This document shows positions 36,673-45,534 of a DNA stretch of 64,000 bases, one piece after another (position 1 is the first letter of the stretch; every line of letters begins with the position of its first letter). The position numbers and the translations under genes were made by a program. The notes beneath the pieces were generated by a model that searched no databases, was not told the origin of the DNA, and was given only the letters and a program-made list of their open reading frames with translations. This DNA comes from Methylomicrobium sp051061015 (GTDB lineage Bacteria; Pseudomonadota; Gammaproteobacteria; Methylococcales; Methylomonadaceae): the NCBI GenBank assembly GCA_051061015.1, contig JBPFEG010000083.1, positions 124,001 through 188,000 of the forward strand, given 5' to 3'.

Positions 36673-37119
36673 TTATTCCGCGGCGATCGTGACCGGCAAA
36701 GTCACTACGACATCGGAATGCAGGTTGATATCGATCGGGAATTCGCCGACATGGCGGATGGCACCGTGCGGCAGGCGAATTTCGGATTTCTCAACCGCAA
36801 CGCCTGCAGCAGTGATCGCTTCGGCGATGTTGTGGGTGCCGACCGAACCGAACAATCTGCCTTCGTCGCCCGCCTTGTGGGTGATCACGACTTTCAGTTT
36901 GCTGATTGCATCGGCGCGCTTTTGTGCGGCAGCCAGTTTTTCAGCGGCGGCTTTTTCGAGTTCCGCGCGGCGCGCTTCAAACTCGGCAATTTTTTGCTGG
37001 GTTGCCGCTACCGCCTTGCCGGTCGGTATCAGATAATTTCTGCCATAGCCGGCCTTGATCGTGACTTTGTCACCCAGGCTGCCCAAGTTCGCTATTTTTT
37101 CAAGCAAAATAACTTCCAT
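36673..37119 (-). CDS. rplI: 50S ribosomal protein bL9
   Basis: 148 aa, normal length (E. coli 149). Starts MEVILLEKIANLGSLGDKVT, then the conserved KAGYGRNYLIPTGKAVAAT and the long central helix, and ends in the C-terminal domain with RLFGSVGTHNIAEAI. It binds 23S rRNA near the L1 stalk. It is the last gene of the rpsF-rpsR-DUF2232-rplI operon. Confidence 0.98.
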   Translation of the reverse strand: MEVILLEKIANLGSLGDKVTIKAGYGRNYLIPTGKAVAATQQKIAEFEARRAELEKAAAEKLAAAQKRADAISKLKVVITHKAGDEGRLFGSVGTHNIAEAITAAGVAVEKSEIRLPHGAIRHVGEFPIDINLHSDVVVTLPVTIAAE

Positions 37120-37163
37120 CTTTTAATCCTCTTATTCGGACGTTTAACCGATAAATGGCGCCC

Positions 37164-38060
37164 TCAGGCGCTCGTTTGATTCGAATTTCTTTTACGTATG
37201 TTAAACCAGGTGTCGATCAGGCCGACGATCGCGACCGGCGGTAAGACCTGCGGAACCAGAACCAGCGTTACATAAAACATCGGCACCGCAAAGCGGCTCA
37301 TTTTGGTTTGCGAGAATACCACATGCAGCACGGAGGTGCCGATCACGGTATAAAGCGCAAACAGTATAATGACCATGTTCCAGGCGATTTCCGATAGCAT
37401 GCCGGTGGCAAAGTAGGCGGCCGCCAGAATGATCAGGCTGCCGATCGCCAGACTCCGGCCGGTGCTCAGGGCCAGATATTCCTGTTTGAATCCGCCCGGA
37501 TTGAACAGCAGCGACTGCCACCAGCGCCCCAGAAACAGCCCGAACAGCAGGCTGAATACGGTGCCCGCGGCAAACATGCCGGTCATGTAATGGGAAAAAT
37601 TGTCGATCCAGCCCTTGATGTCTTTGACCGGCGCATTGGTTTGTTCCGCCATCTGCCCGAGCAGGCCGGCCCACATCGCTGCAGGTTCGGGCTGGTACAG
37701 ATAAAAGCCGGCAACTCCCAGAATGCCGATAAAGACGGCGACTTCTACTGCCAGAGACAACTGCCGTCCTTCCCGCAGGATGATCGAGATCACCCAGACC
37801 GGCAGCCACAGCAGCAATGCATAGAGCAAGGCAAACTGATAGTTGTCGATTACGAAAAAGCCGAGCAGGGCGGCGGCAAGGGCCGCGCCGAGCAGGATGT
37901 ACATCCCTTCCGCGGCTCCGCGCCGCAATGTTACCAATGCGACGGAGGCCGAGCTAAGAACGCTGATCGGTGGAAATTTCAGCGATAACAGCGCCAGCGT
38001 CGAGGCCACAATAATGGCCTGCGTCCGCCCGCGCATGATGTAATCCGCCAAAATTTTCAC
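37164..38060 (-). CDS. DUF2232 (YybS-like) membrane protein
   Basis: 298 aa, with about eight hydrophobic segments. It carries the typical ISVLSSASVALVTLRRGAAEGMYIL near the start and FLGRWWQSLLFNPGGF in the middle. This family of unknown function is found between rpsR and rplI in many gammaproteobacteria, which supports the call. Location inner membrane; role unknown. Confidence 0.85.
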   Translation of the reverse strand: MKILADYIMRGRTQAIIVASTLALLSLKFPPISVLSSASVALVTLRRGAAEGMYILLGAALAAALLGFFVIDNYQFALLYALLLWLPVWVISIILREGRQLSLAVEVAVFIGILGVAGFYLYQPEPAAMWAGLLGQMAEQTNAPVKDIKGWIDNFSHYMTGMFAAGTVFSLLFGLFLGRWWQSLLFNPGGFKQEYLALSTGRSLAIGSLIILAAAYFATGMLSEIAWNMVIILFALYTVIGTSVLHVVFSQTKMSRFAVPMFYVTLVLVPQVLPPVAIVGLIDTWFNIRKRNSNQTSA

Positions 38061-38082
38061 TGTCTTACCTGGGTCGGCTCAA

Positions 38083-38307
38083 TTATTGGTGAGCGTCGCA
38101 GTACGGCAGCAGGGCAATATAGCGCGCGCGTTTGATGGCGGTGCATAATTGTCTTTGATATTTCGCGCTGACGCCGGTGATGCGGCTAGGGACGATCTTG
38201 CCGGTTTCGGTGACATAGTCGCCCAATAAGTTCAGGTCTTTGTAATCGATTTCCGCGCCGTTGTTAGCGCCGAAGCCTTTAGCTTTACGTCTTGCGTTAC
38301 GTGCCAT
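38083..38307 (-). CDS. rpsR: 30S ribosomal protein bS18
   Basis: 74 aa. The core EIDYKDLNLLGDYVTETGKI followed by VPSRITGVSAKYQRQLCTAIKRARYIALLPY is standard bS18; the N-terminus (MARNARRKAKGFGANNG) lacks the Cys-containing segment of the E. coli protein. It binds with bS6 to the 16S central domain. Confidence 0.98.
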   Translation of the reverse strand: MARNARRKAKGFGANNGAEIDYKDLNLLGDYVTETGKIVPSRITGVSAKYQRQLCTAIKRARYIALLPYCDAHQ

Positions 38308-38339
38308 GAGTATCCTCGTATCCTGTCAGGTTAATATGT

Positions 38340-38792
38340 TTATTCGGCAGCCAGTTCGTCGCCTTCGAAATCCGCGTCGATTTCATCCGCGCCGACCTCG
38401 TCTTCTGCTTCAGCAGCAGAGGCGCGTGCAGCCGCTTCTTTGGCTTTGGCTTCAGCGTTTTTGCTTTCTTCCGCGGCTTGGGTCGCGATTGGAGAAGGCG
38501 TGGTAACCGGTTGTTTTTGCAGCAGAGTCATGCTGCGCAGGATCGCGTCGTTGAAACGGAAGCTGCTTTCCAGTTCCGCCAGCGTCGGTTGATCGCACTC
38601 GATGTTCATCAGCACATAGTGCGCTTTGTGGATTTTGTTGATCGGATAGGCCAGATGTCTGCGGCCCCAGTCTTCCAGACGATGAATCGCGCCGGAAGCG
38701 CCTTCGATAATCGCTTTGTAGCGGTCGATCATCGCCGGTACCTGAGCGCTTTGGTCTGGATGGACTAAAAAGACAATTTCATAATGTCGCAT
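38340..38792 (-). CDS. rpsF: 30S ribosomal protein bS6
   Basis: 150 aa. The fold starts MRHYEIVFLVHPDQSAQVPA, with HRLEDWGRRHLAYPINKIHKAHYVLM in the middle. After about residue 105 an Ala/Glu/Asp-rich tail of some 45 residues follows, as acidic tails do in many proteobacterial bS6 proteins. First gene of the operon, preceded by AAGGAA and a hairpin leader. Confidence 0.98.
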   Translation of the reverse strand: MRHYEIVFLVHPDQSAQVPAMIDRYKAIIEGASGAIHRLEDWGRRHLAYPINKIHKAHYVLMNIECDQPTLAELESSFRFNDAILRSMTLLQKQPVTTPSPIATQAAEESKNAEAKAKEAAARASAAEAEDEVGADEIDADFEGDELAAE

Positions 38793-38803
38793 GGTTTTTC
38801 CTT

Positions 38804-38884
38804 ACGGTTGGAGCCTTCCACCGTGCCGAGGCAGGGCAGTAAAGCAAGGATGAGGCAAAAGCCCCGGTAAAACTTGCCATTATA
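38804..38884 (-). promoter_or_regulatory. rpsF promoter and leader hairpin (possible bS6:bS18 operator)
   Basis: On the minus strand a perfect TATAAT -10 (38879-38884) is 17 bp from a weak -35 (TTTTCC, 38902-38907). The leader then holds a hairpin at 38804-38824 (ACGGT-GGA-AGGC-TCC-A-ACCGT, one bulge) just upstream of the AAGGA ribosome site. Many bacteria place a bS6:bS18-binding hairpin exactly here to autoregulate the operon. Whether this one has the consensus binding bases is unproven. Confidence 0.5.
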
Positions 38885-39094
38885 TAAGATTTTTAATTCT
38901 AGGAAAAGCTTGGATTTCAATCGGTTGTAAAATGCGCCATGCGGGAGCGACGAAGCCCCTTCGCGGAAAAGCGGCCATTTTTCTTGTGATAAATACTAAT
39001 AAAATTAAAGATTAGCTTATATTATCATTCTATTGACAAGCGGCTGAGCATGCTGCATTGTGAGACTGATCCACTTAGATCCAAAGGAGGCGTT

Positions 39095-41044
39095 ATGCTA
39101 CAGAAGTCAGCTGTTTTGTTCCTTGCTGCGATGATGGGGGGAGTTTGGGCGGAAAGCACCTCGGCGGTCAGCATTTTGGAACGCGCGGGCAATCCATTCC
39201 GCACGGCCGCCAATAATCAGGAATTCATCCTGAACAAACAGAATGTAAATGCCGATCAATTCGGCTTGCTGCGGACTCACGACTTCGATGCGAAGGTCGA
39301 AACGCAGCCTTTGGTGATCCAGGGCGGCGCGGGAGCGGATGATCTAATCATCGTAACGACGATGAAAAATCAGGTGATCGGGATCAGCGCGCGCACCAAT
39401 AAACGGCTCTACGAGGTGGATTTGGGGCGCGAAGCCGATTCGGCTGACATGGATGTGTGGGGGCACACCCCGACCTGGGGGATTGCCGCCACGCCGATCA
39501 TGGATGCGGCCACTAATACTTTATATGTTGTGGCCTTGGTACGCAAAAACGTGAACGACAACCGGTTCCGGGACTATAAAGTCTTCGCGCTGAATCCGAT
39601 GAACGGCATGCAGAAAGCGCCGCCGGTACGGATCTTCAGCCAATCGCAGGAAGGCAGCGGCTGCTGGTTCAACGACGCGGATGCGGTCTTTACCGAAAAT
39701 GGCCGAACCGAGCAGTATGTGTATCCCAAATTGCGCGCCGGTTTGGCGTTGACCGGCAATCACGGGCTGGTGCTGGCGTTCGCGGCCAACGGAGAGGCAT
39801 TTCGAGGCGGACGAAAAAATCCGCACGGCTTCGTGATTGCTTACGATACGCGCGGTCTGCTGGGTCAGCCCGGATTTTCGCGCGAGCCGGGAATTTTTTG
39901 CGCGACGTCTTTCAATGGCTGGGGTGCCGGCATCTGGCACGCGGGCGGCTCGCCCGTGACCGAAGGCGACATGATCTATGCGGCGACTTCAAACGGCACT
40001 TCAAATAATGGCAGCGTGGATCTGGCCGAAAGCATGATCAAACTGCGTTTCGTGCCGAGCGCGGGCGGTGTCCGGCCGGTGCTGCAAAAGATCGACTGGT
40101 ACAAGGCGTTTATCGACGAGCGGGCTTCCGGTGCAGGCTGCCTCTGGCAGGACAACAATACCGAAGTCTCCTGTGGCCGTGCGGCGGTCAACAAGGCGGG
40201 TGCGGACTGGGATTTCGGCTCGACCAGTCCGATGCTGATTCCGGGGTCGAACATGCTGCTGCAGGGCACGAAGGACGGCATGATTTATGCGCTGAATAAA
40301 AACGATCTTGGCCAGAATGACCGCTTCAACAAGCTGATGTTCAGGCCGCCGCTGGTCGCTTCTTATTTCGGCGGCGATGTGAATGAAAACTGGGCGCGCG
40401 CTAACCAGTTGAATGCGAGCATCCCCTGTCCTAATCCCGGCGATGTCGATCACGGCACGCGCGACTGGTTTCTGCCGTGCAGCGATCTGCGTCCGGAAAA
40501 CAACCGGATGCATCATATCCATGCGCTGGCATTCGCGAAGGTTGATGCGGGCCGCGGGATCGTCTATGTATGGGGCGAGAACGCACAACTGAAAAGCTAT
40601 AATTTTTTTACCCAGCCGGAGATCTTGCCGATTTTTCGCGCGCAAGGATCGGAAATCGCCTCAGGTAATCTGAGGTCGCCCGGCGGGATGCCCGGCGGAT
40701 TGCTCGCGGTTTCCAGCCGACCGGGGTCGGTGCCTGGGCAGCCGGATGCGGTCGATTTTACTAGCGCAATCGTCTGGGGCATTTATGCCAAATTCGGCGA
40801 CGGCAACAAGAGTTTCGCGGATAGCCAGCTGGTCGCCTATGATGCGAGCGCGATTCTGCCCGGCGGCAAACTGCGCCGATTGTTCAGGACGGGCGATGAC
40901 AATCGCGGCGGGCTGGGCTTGATGGGCAAAATGATTCCGCCGGTCGTCGCGAACGGGCGGGTGTATGTGATGATCTATCGATTGGCCCCCAATTCCGACC
41001 GGGTCATCGGCAGTCAATTGAAGATATATGGGCTGAAATCTTGA
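39095..41044 (+). CDS. Exported PQQ-type beta-propeller protein
   Basis: 649 aa from the ATG at 39095, preceded by an ideal AAGGAGG; the frame extends to 39050. Signal peptide MLQKSAVLFLAAMMGGVWAE. Repeated blades with hydrophobic strand patterns such as DLIIVTTMKNQVIGISARTN, GIAATPIMDAATNTLYVVAL and MLLQGTKDGMIYALN match the quinoprotein-alcohol-dehydrogenase-like propeller. No CxxCH haem or obvious adjacent-Cys PQQ signature is seen, so a scaffolding or binding role is as likely as catalysis. Periplasmic; single gene. Confidence 0.75.
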   Translation: MLQKSAVLFLAAMMGGVWAESTSAVSILERAGNPFRTAANNQEFILNKQNVNADQFGLLRTHDFDAKVETQPLVIQGGAGADDLIIVTTMKNQVIGISARTNKRLYEVDLGREADSADMDVWGHTPTWGIAATPIMDAATNTLYVVALVRKNVNDNRFRDYKVFALNPMNGMQKAPPVRIFSQSQEGSGCWFNDADAVFTENGRTEQYVYPKLRAGLALTGNHGLVLAFAANGEAFRGGRKNPHGFVIAYDTRGLLGQPGFSREPGIFCATSFNGWGAGIWHAGGSPVTEGDMIYAATSNGTSNNGSVDLAESMIKLRFVPSAGGVRPVLQKIDWYKAFIDERASGAGCLWQDNNTEVSCGRAAVNKAGADWDFGSTSPMLIPGSNMLLQGTKDGMIYALNKNDLGQNDRFNKLMFRPPLVASYFGGDVNENWARANQLNASIPCPNPGDVDHGTRDWFLPCSDLRPENNRMHHIHALAFAKVDAGRGIVYVWGENAQLKSYNFFTQPEILPIFRAQGSEIASGNLRSPGGMPGGLLAVSSRPGSVPGQPDAVDFTSAIVWGIYAKFGDGNKSFADSQLVAYDASAILPGGKLRRLFRTGDDNRGGLGLMGKMIPPVVANGRVYVMIYRLAPNSDRVIGSQLKIYGLKS

Positions 41045-41100
41045 TGGGCTATGGCTTGGGGCGGTATATCCCGCCCCGCTTTAATCCGGTTGTTCTATAT

Positions 41101-41424
41101 TTAATAACGCGGCACCGAGCTGTCGCATTGAAGCGACCAGGCATCGATCCCGCCCTGCAGGTTCAGGATATTCGCGAAGCCATGATGCGCCAGATAAGCA
41201 GCCGCTTGCATACTGCGCATGCCGTGATGGCAGATCACCACGATATTCCGTTTCGGGTCTAATTCGCCGATTCGCTCAGGAATTTGCTGTAACGGAATCA
41301 AGGTGCTGCCGTTGATTTTCGCATAGTGATACTCCTGAGGCTCTCTGACGTCGAGCAGGAAAAGCTCCTCGCCTTGCGCCAGGCGGTCTTTCAGGTCGGT
41401 TGCCGATAATGTTGTGACTGCCAT
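41101..41424 (-). CDS. Single-domain rhodanese-like protein
   Basis: 107 aa. The active-site loop is ICHHGMRSMQ with the catalytic Cys, and FLLDVREPQEYHYAKINGST is the rhodanese start motif. Members transfer sulfane sulfur (thiosulfate or persulfide). It lies 3 bp after an aminotransferase gene on the same strand, so both are probably co-transcribed. Confidence 0.93.
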   Translation of the reverse strand: MAVTTLSATDLKDRLAQGEELFLLDVREPQEYHYAKINGSTLIPLQQIPERIGELDPKRNIVVICHHGMRSMQAAAYLAHHGFANILNLQGGIDAWSLQCDSSVPRY

Positions 41425-41427
41425 AAA

Positions 41428-42594
41428 CTACCTTGTGTTGATGAATCGTTCGATGCGCCGTACCGCTTCTGCCAGCCTGTCCAGGGATGTCGTATAGGCG
41501 AAGCGCAACGCATGATGGGCTTCATGGGTGCCGAAATCCTTGCCCGGCGTGATTGCGACGCCTTCGCTTTCGAGCAGGCCCTGGGCGAACCGGAAGCTGT
41601 CGTCGGTAAATTTCGCGCAGCGTGCGTAGATATAAAATGCGCCTTCCGGTTTGATCGGAATATCAAAACCGATCCGTACGAGCGCCTCGTACAGAAAGTC
41701 GCGCCGTTTTTCGAATTCCAGGCGTCGCTCTTCCAGCTCGGCCAGAGTGGACGCGTCGAAAGCGGCCATCGCGGCATGCTGGGCGTCGCTCGACGTCGAA
41801 ATAAAGATGTTTTGCGACAATTTTTCGGTTGCCTCGATAAACATTTCTGGCACGATCAGCCAGCCGATCCGCCAGCCGGTCATCCCGAAGTATTTTGAAA
41901 AGCTGTTGATCACGAAGGTTTCGTTGCTGAATTCGAGCGCGGTCGCGGCCGTCTCTCCGTAGACCAGGCCGTGATAAATCTCGTCCGAATAAAAGCAGCC
42001 GCCGAGCCGATGGGTCGTCTCGATCGCTTTTTTCAATTCGGCGCGCGGAATCATCGTGCCGGTCGGATTGGAAGGGGAGGCAATCAAGACGCCTTTTGTA
42101 TGGGCCGACCAGTGGTGTTCAATTAAATCGGCGGTCAACTGATAACGGCTCTCTGCATCGACCGGGATCGTGCGCGTTTTGCCGTCATAAAGCTGGATGA
42201 AATTGCTGTTACAAGGGTAGCAGGGATCGGCCATCAGGACTTCCTCGCCCGAATTCAGGCTGGCGCCCAGGGCCAGCAGGAATGCCCCGGTCGCGCCTGG
42301 GGTCACGAAGATACGCTGTTCGGGAAGGCTAACGCCATAGCGGAGCCGATAAAAACCGGCAATCTTTTGCCGGAGTTCAGGCAAGCCGGCGGCCGGGGTG
42401 TATTTGACTTCTCCTGTGGCGGTGTGCGCGATTGCGGCATTTAGGATCGTTTTTGGGGTGGTAAAGTCCGGTTCGCCGATTTCCATATGGATAATATCCT
42501 TGCCTTGGGCTTCCAGTTCCTTGGCGCGCCTCAGCAGTTCCATTACATAAAAAGGCTGAATGCCCGAAATTCGCTCCGCTACCCGTAAGCCCAT
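41428..42594 (-). CDS. Class I/II aminotransferase
   Basis: 388 aa from the ATG at 42594 (MGLRVAERISGIQPFYVMEL); the frame extends to 42645. Fold-type I PLP enzyme: GEPDFTTPKTI at the start, NPTGTMIPRAEL, SDEIYHGLVYG, and the PLP lysine in NSFSKYFGMTGWRIGW. It belongs to the aspartate aminotransferase-like group; the amino donor and acceptor are not defined by sequence reading. It precedes the rhodanese gene. Confidence 0.92.
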   Translation of the reverse strand: MGLRVAERISGIQPFYVMELLRRAKELEAQGKDIIHMEIGEPDFTTPKTILNAAIAHTATGEVKYTPAAGLPELRQKIAGFYRLRYGVSLPEQRIFVTPGATGAFLLALGASLNSGEEVLMADPCYPCNSNFIQLYDGKTRTIPVDAESRYQLTADLIEHHWSAHTKGVLIASPSNPTGTMIPRAELKKAIETTHRLGGCFYSDEIYHGLVYGETAATALEFSNETFVINSFSKYFGMTGWRIGWLIVPEMFIEATEKLSQNIFISTSSDAQHAAMAAFDASTLAELEERRLEFEKRRDFLYEALVRIGFDIPIKPEGAFYIYARCAKFTDDSFRFAQGLLESEGVAITPGKDFGTHEAHHALRFAYTTSLDRLAEAVRRIERFINTR

Positions 42595-42705
42595 GCTGTT
42601 GCTGCCCGTTTCGAAATAAAGAATGATACCAATAAATCTTGCCAATCCGTAACTATTCTGCTAAAAATGTAGGATTTATTTAGCCTATCCCTTGGGAGTT
42701 AGTGG

Positions 42706-43140
42706 ATGATCGAAAGTTCTAAAGTTGGTGCGTCACCGTTCAGTTTTTCCCCATATGTGGAGAAAGAAGGCGAGGAATACATGAATGACGCTCAATTAAA
42801 GCATTTTGAGAACATTCTGCGAAACTGGAAAGCCGAATTGATGAAGGAAGTGGACCGTACTGTGCACCACATGCAGGACGACGCGGCCAACTTTCCCGAT
42901 CCGAATGACCGGGCGACGCAGGAATCCGAATTCAGCCTCGAACTGAGGACGCGTGACCGCGAACGCCGGCTGATCAAGAAAATCGACGAAGCGCTGAAGG
43001 AAATCGAATCCGGCAGTTACGGCTATTGCGAATCCTGCGGCATCGAAATCGGCATCCGTCGTCTGGAGGCGCGTCCGACCGCGACCTTATGCATCGATTG
43101 CAAGACTCTGGATGAGATCCGCGAAAAACAAATGGGCTAA
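42706..43140 (+). CDS. dksA: RNA polymerase-binding transcription factor DksA
   Basis: 144 aa (E. coli 151). The coiled-coil tip region DDAANFPDPNDRATQESEF with its acidic residues and the C4 zinc finger (CESCGIEIGIRRLEARPTAT, ending LCIDC) are conserved. It works with ppGpp at RNA polymerase's secondary channel to adjust transcription, for example of rRNA promoters. gluQ follows after 14 bp, the usual gammaproteobacterial gene pair. Confidence 0.97.
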   Translation: MIESSKVGASPFSFSPYVEKEGEEYMNDAQLKHFENILRNWKAELMKEVDRTVHHMQDDAANFPDPNDRATQESEFSLELRTRDRERRLIKKIDEALKEIESGSYGYCESCGIEIGIRRLEARPTATLCIDCKTLDEIREKQMG

Positions 43141-43154
43141 GCTTTCTCCGCGTC

Positions 43155-44057
43155 GTGGCGGGCAGTAAGTCCTACGTCGGCCGGTTTGCGCCTTCGCCGA
43201 CCGGTCCTTTGCATCTCGGTTCTCTCTACACGGCGCTTGCGAGCTATCTCGATGCGCGCGCTCGCCAAGGCCTTTGGCTGCTGCGTATCGATGACATCGA
43301 TACACCCCGTAATGTACCCGGCGCGGCCGACAGCATACTGGCAACATTAGAAGCCTACGGCCTGCATTGGAATGGGCCGGTTTTCTACGAAAGCGAGCAT
43401 CTGGCCGGCTACGAACAGGCGCTTTCCGATCTGCAACGGTCGGGCCGCCTTTATCCCTGCACCTGCAGCCGCAAAATGCTTGCCGAAATGCCCGGCAGGC
43501 ACGACATCTATCCGGGGCTCTGCCGAAACCGGACCGCTTTTCCAGCCGACCAGACTTACGCCTTGCGCGTCAAAAGCGACGGCCGCGATATCGGCTTCGA
43601 AGACCGGCTGCAAGGCTTCATTCGCCAAAACCTCGCGGCCGAACACGGCGATTTCATCCTGAAACGCAAGGAAGACATCATTTCCTACCAACTCGCCTGC
43701 GTGATCGACGATCATCTGCAAGGCATCACCGATGTCGTCAGAGGCTTCGATCTCGTCGATTCGACCCCGAAACAGATTTACCTGCAGCAGTTGCTCGGCC
43801 TGCCGACGCCTTCCTACTTGCATGTGCCGCTTATCATCGATAGCCACGGCTACAAGCTGAGCAAGCAGACGCTGGCCGAGGCGGTAACGATGCGGAATAC
43901 AGCGGCCGTGATGTTTCAGTTGCTGGAGTTATTGAAACAAAAGCCGCCGCTTGGGCTTAAACAGGCTTCTTGCCCGGAAATGCTGGAATGGGCCGTGCAG
44001 AACTGGAATCCCGGGCCGTTAATAAAAACCCATGCGATTCAGCCGGAGATAAATTAA
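43155..44057 (+). CDS. gluQ: Glutamyl-Q tRNA(Asp) synthetase
   Basis: 300 aa from a GTG start. A truncated GluRS-like protein with the HIGH-type motif SPTGPLHLGS, a zinc-site CTCSRKM and KMSKS-type YKLSKQTLAEA, but no anticodon-binding domain. It attaches glutamate to queuosine at position 34 of tRNA(Asp). It follows dksA directly. Confidence 0.96.
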   Translation: MAGSKSYVGRFAPSPTGPLHLGSLYTALASYLDARARQGLWLLRIDDIDTPRNVPGAADSILATLEAYGLHWNGPVFYESEHLAGYEQALSDLQRSGRLYPCTCSRKMLAEMPGRHDIYPGLCRNRTAFPADQTYALRVKSDGRDIGFEDRLQGFIRQNLAAEHGDFILKRKEDIISYQLACVIDDHLQGITDVVRGFDLVDSTPKQIYLQQLLGLPTPSYLHVPLIIDSHGYKLSKQTLAEAVTMRNTAAVMFQLLELLKQKPPLGLKQASCPEMLEWAVQNWNPGPLIKTHAIQPEIN

Positions 44058-44264
44058 ATGAAACGTGTATTTGGCGGAAGGTTGACGGGTTCTGTAAATT
44101 GACGGGGAATGTTGAGGTCTGGATAAATCGCCTGAGAATACGTGAAAGTCATTTTATAAGGTATATTACATTAATTTTAGGATATGATATTTTTGCGCAT
44201 ATGCGTGAATTTAATACAGTTTCTTGTTTTTACAAAATGTTAGGCGAACCTCTGAAGCAATATT

Positions 44265-45344
44265 TTGCGTCATTTAGGATGGCTAATTGTGGTTAGAGCT
44301 TTTTGGTTAGGTGCAGCTTTGGAACGTCGAACTGAACAATGCAGGATTGTCGGAGTTTTCCGTCATGAGACTGATGATCTGTTCCCCGAATACGACGACA
44401 CAATAGTTTGTGTGTGGCGCGACCTCTTAAACACGATGTCAACGCGCAGCTACCAGCATCAAGGCTGCTCGATTTCAGTAGATTGTGACTTCAGCCCGCT
44501 TTTGCTGATGCTAGCCAACCGGCGAGCGGCAATGAGTCGATTCCTAGAAGATCCAAAGAATGTGCCAGATGACTGTTGGGAGATATTTTCCGAACAGGTA
44601 CAGTGCACTTCCACGGTATCAATCTGCGGCTCAAACGATCTCTCACAGCATGGTTGGTACGCAGCATTTTTCGCGGAAAGCCACTTATACGACCTGTTCC
44701 TTATTCTCAACCTCGCATTGCCAGGAAGTGCAAACTTTCACTCAGCGAAAGTGTATAGGGCCGACGAAAAGTTTCACGAAGAAATTGATTTGTCCTCATT
44801 CTATTTCGAGGAGGCCTGGATTAGCTCAAAAAAGGATGTTTGGCCTACGCTGAGCGTACTATCCGTCGAGTCTGTATCGCAGTGGTTTCAGAAAGTGCGG
44901 CCGGGTTTCAATCAACTGCCTGAAGGCGCGATTGAGAGGTCACTATTTGCCCTACTGCATATTTGCCGCAGTAACGGCCGACCAGAAGACATCATCTGGC
45001 TGTTTTATGCTTTTGAATCGCTTTTCGAAACGAGGCCAGGCGAGAACTTTAGCGCTTTATTCGACCGATTCTGTCTGGTATTAGAACCGCCTGATGAAAT
45101 TCGCCCCCGCCTGAAAAAAGAGCTGCGGAGATTATATGACTACCGAAGCGCTTTTGTGCACGGTGGATTGCAGGTGATTCACCCTCACCATCGTGAGGTG
45201 ATGGACAAACGGGTCGACAAGCAATATGGAGATATCGTCACTCTTTCGCTTAGGTGGACGCATATGTTGGTGGCATGCTTGCAACGACTTGCATGCCACG
45301 GGTGGACTGAGCTGAAGTTTCAAACAACGTTGGTGGCAAGGTGA
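44265..45344 (+). CDS. Uncharacterised protein with C-terminal HEPN-like (Apea-type) domain
   Basis: 359 aa from a TTG; a GTG at 44289 is an equally possible start. The C-terminal part (about 215-345) is helical with RRLYDYRSAFVHGG, an R-x4-H motif (R294, H299) that is the RNase signature of HEPN domains, in a context like the Apea family. The N-terminal 200 residues are unknown. Base composition is lower in GC than the neighbours, the upstream 200 bp is AT-rich, and a REP pair follows, all suggesting an acquired accessory gene. HEPN RNases of this sort often act in phage defence, but no partner gene is visible. Confidence 0.65.
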   Translation: MRHLGWLIVVRAFWLGAALERRTEQCRIVGVFRHETDDLFPEYDDTIVCVWRDLLNTMSTRSYQHQGCSISVDCDFSPLLLMLANRRAAMSRFLEDPKNVPDDCWEIFSEQVQCTSTVSICGSNDLSQHGWYAAFFAESHLYDLFLILNLALPGSANFHSAKVYRADEKFHEEIDLSSFYFEEAWISSKKDVWPTLSVLSVESVSQWFQKVRPGFNQLPEGAIERSLFALLHICRSNGRPEDIIWLFYAFESLFETRPGENFSALFDRFCLVLEPPDEIRPRLKKELRRLYDYRSAFVHGGLQVIHPHHREVMDKRVDKQYGDIVTLSLRWTHMLVACLQRLACHGWTELKFQTTLVAR

Positions 45345-45376
45345 AACACAACGCGATAAGGCGCAATTTATAGCTC

Positions 45377-45451
45377 GTAGGTACGATTAGCGTAGCGTAA
45401 TCGTACGCATTCCTCATTCCCTCCGATTACGCTGACGCTAATCGGAGCTAC
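45377..45451. repeat. REP pair (BIME-like) of two inverted GTAG palindromes
   Basis: Two REP elements face each other. The first is GTAG (45377-45380) then GTACGATTA (45381-45389), loop GCGTAGCG and TAATCGTAC (45398-45406). The second, in reverse orientation, is CTCCGATTA (45421-45429), loop CGCTGACGC, TAATCGGAG (45439-45447) and CTAC (45448-45451). The GTAG head next to an imperfect CGATTAGCG palindrome is the form mobilised by RAYT transposases. No RAYT gene is in the window. Confidence 0.85.
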
Positions 45452-45534
45452 GCTGGGTGAATAAGCTTTACGTTAAGCGCCATAAGCTTCACAATTGCCT
45501 CCTTTCGAAGTTTAAAATAAGGATCCATCCCGGT

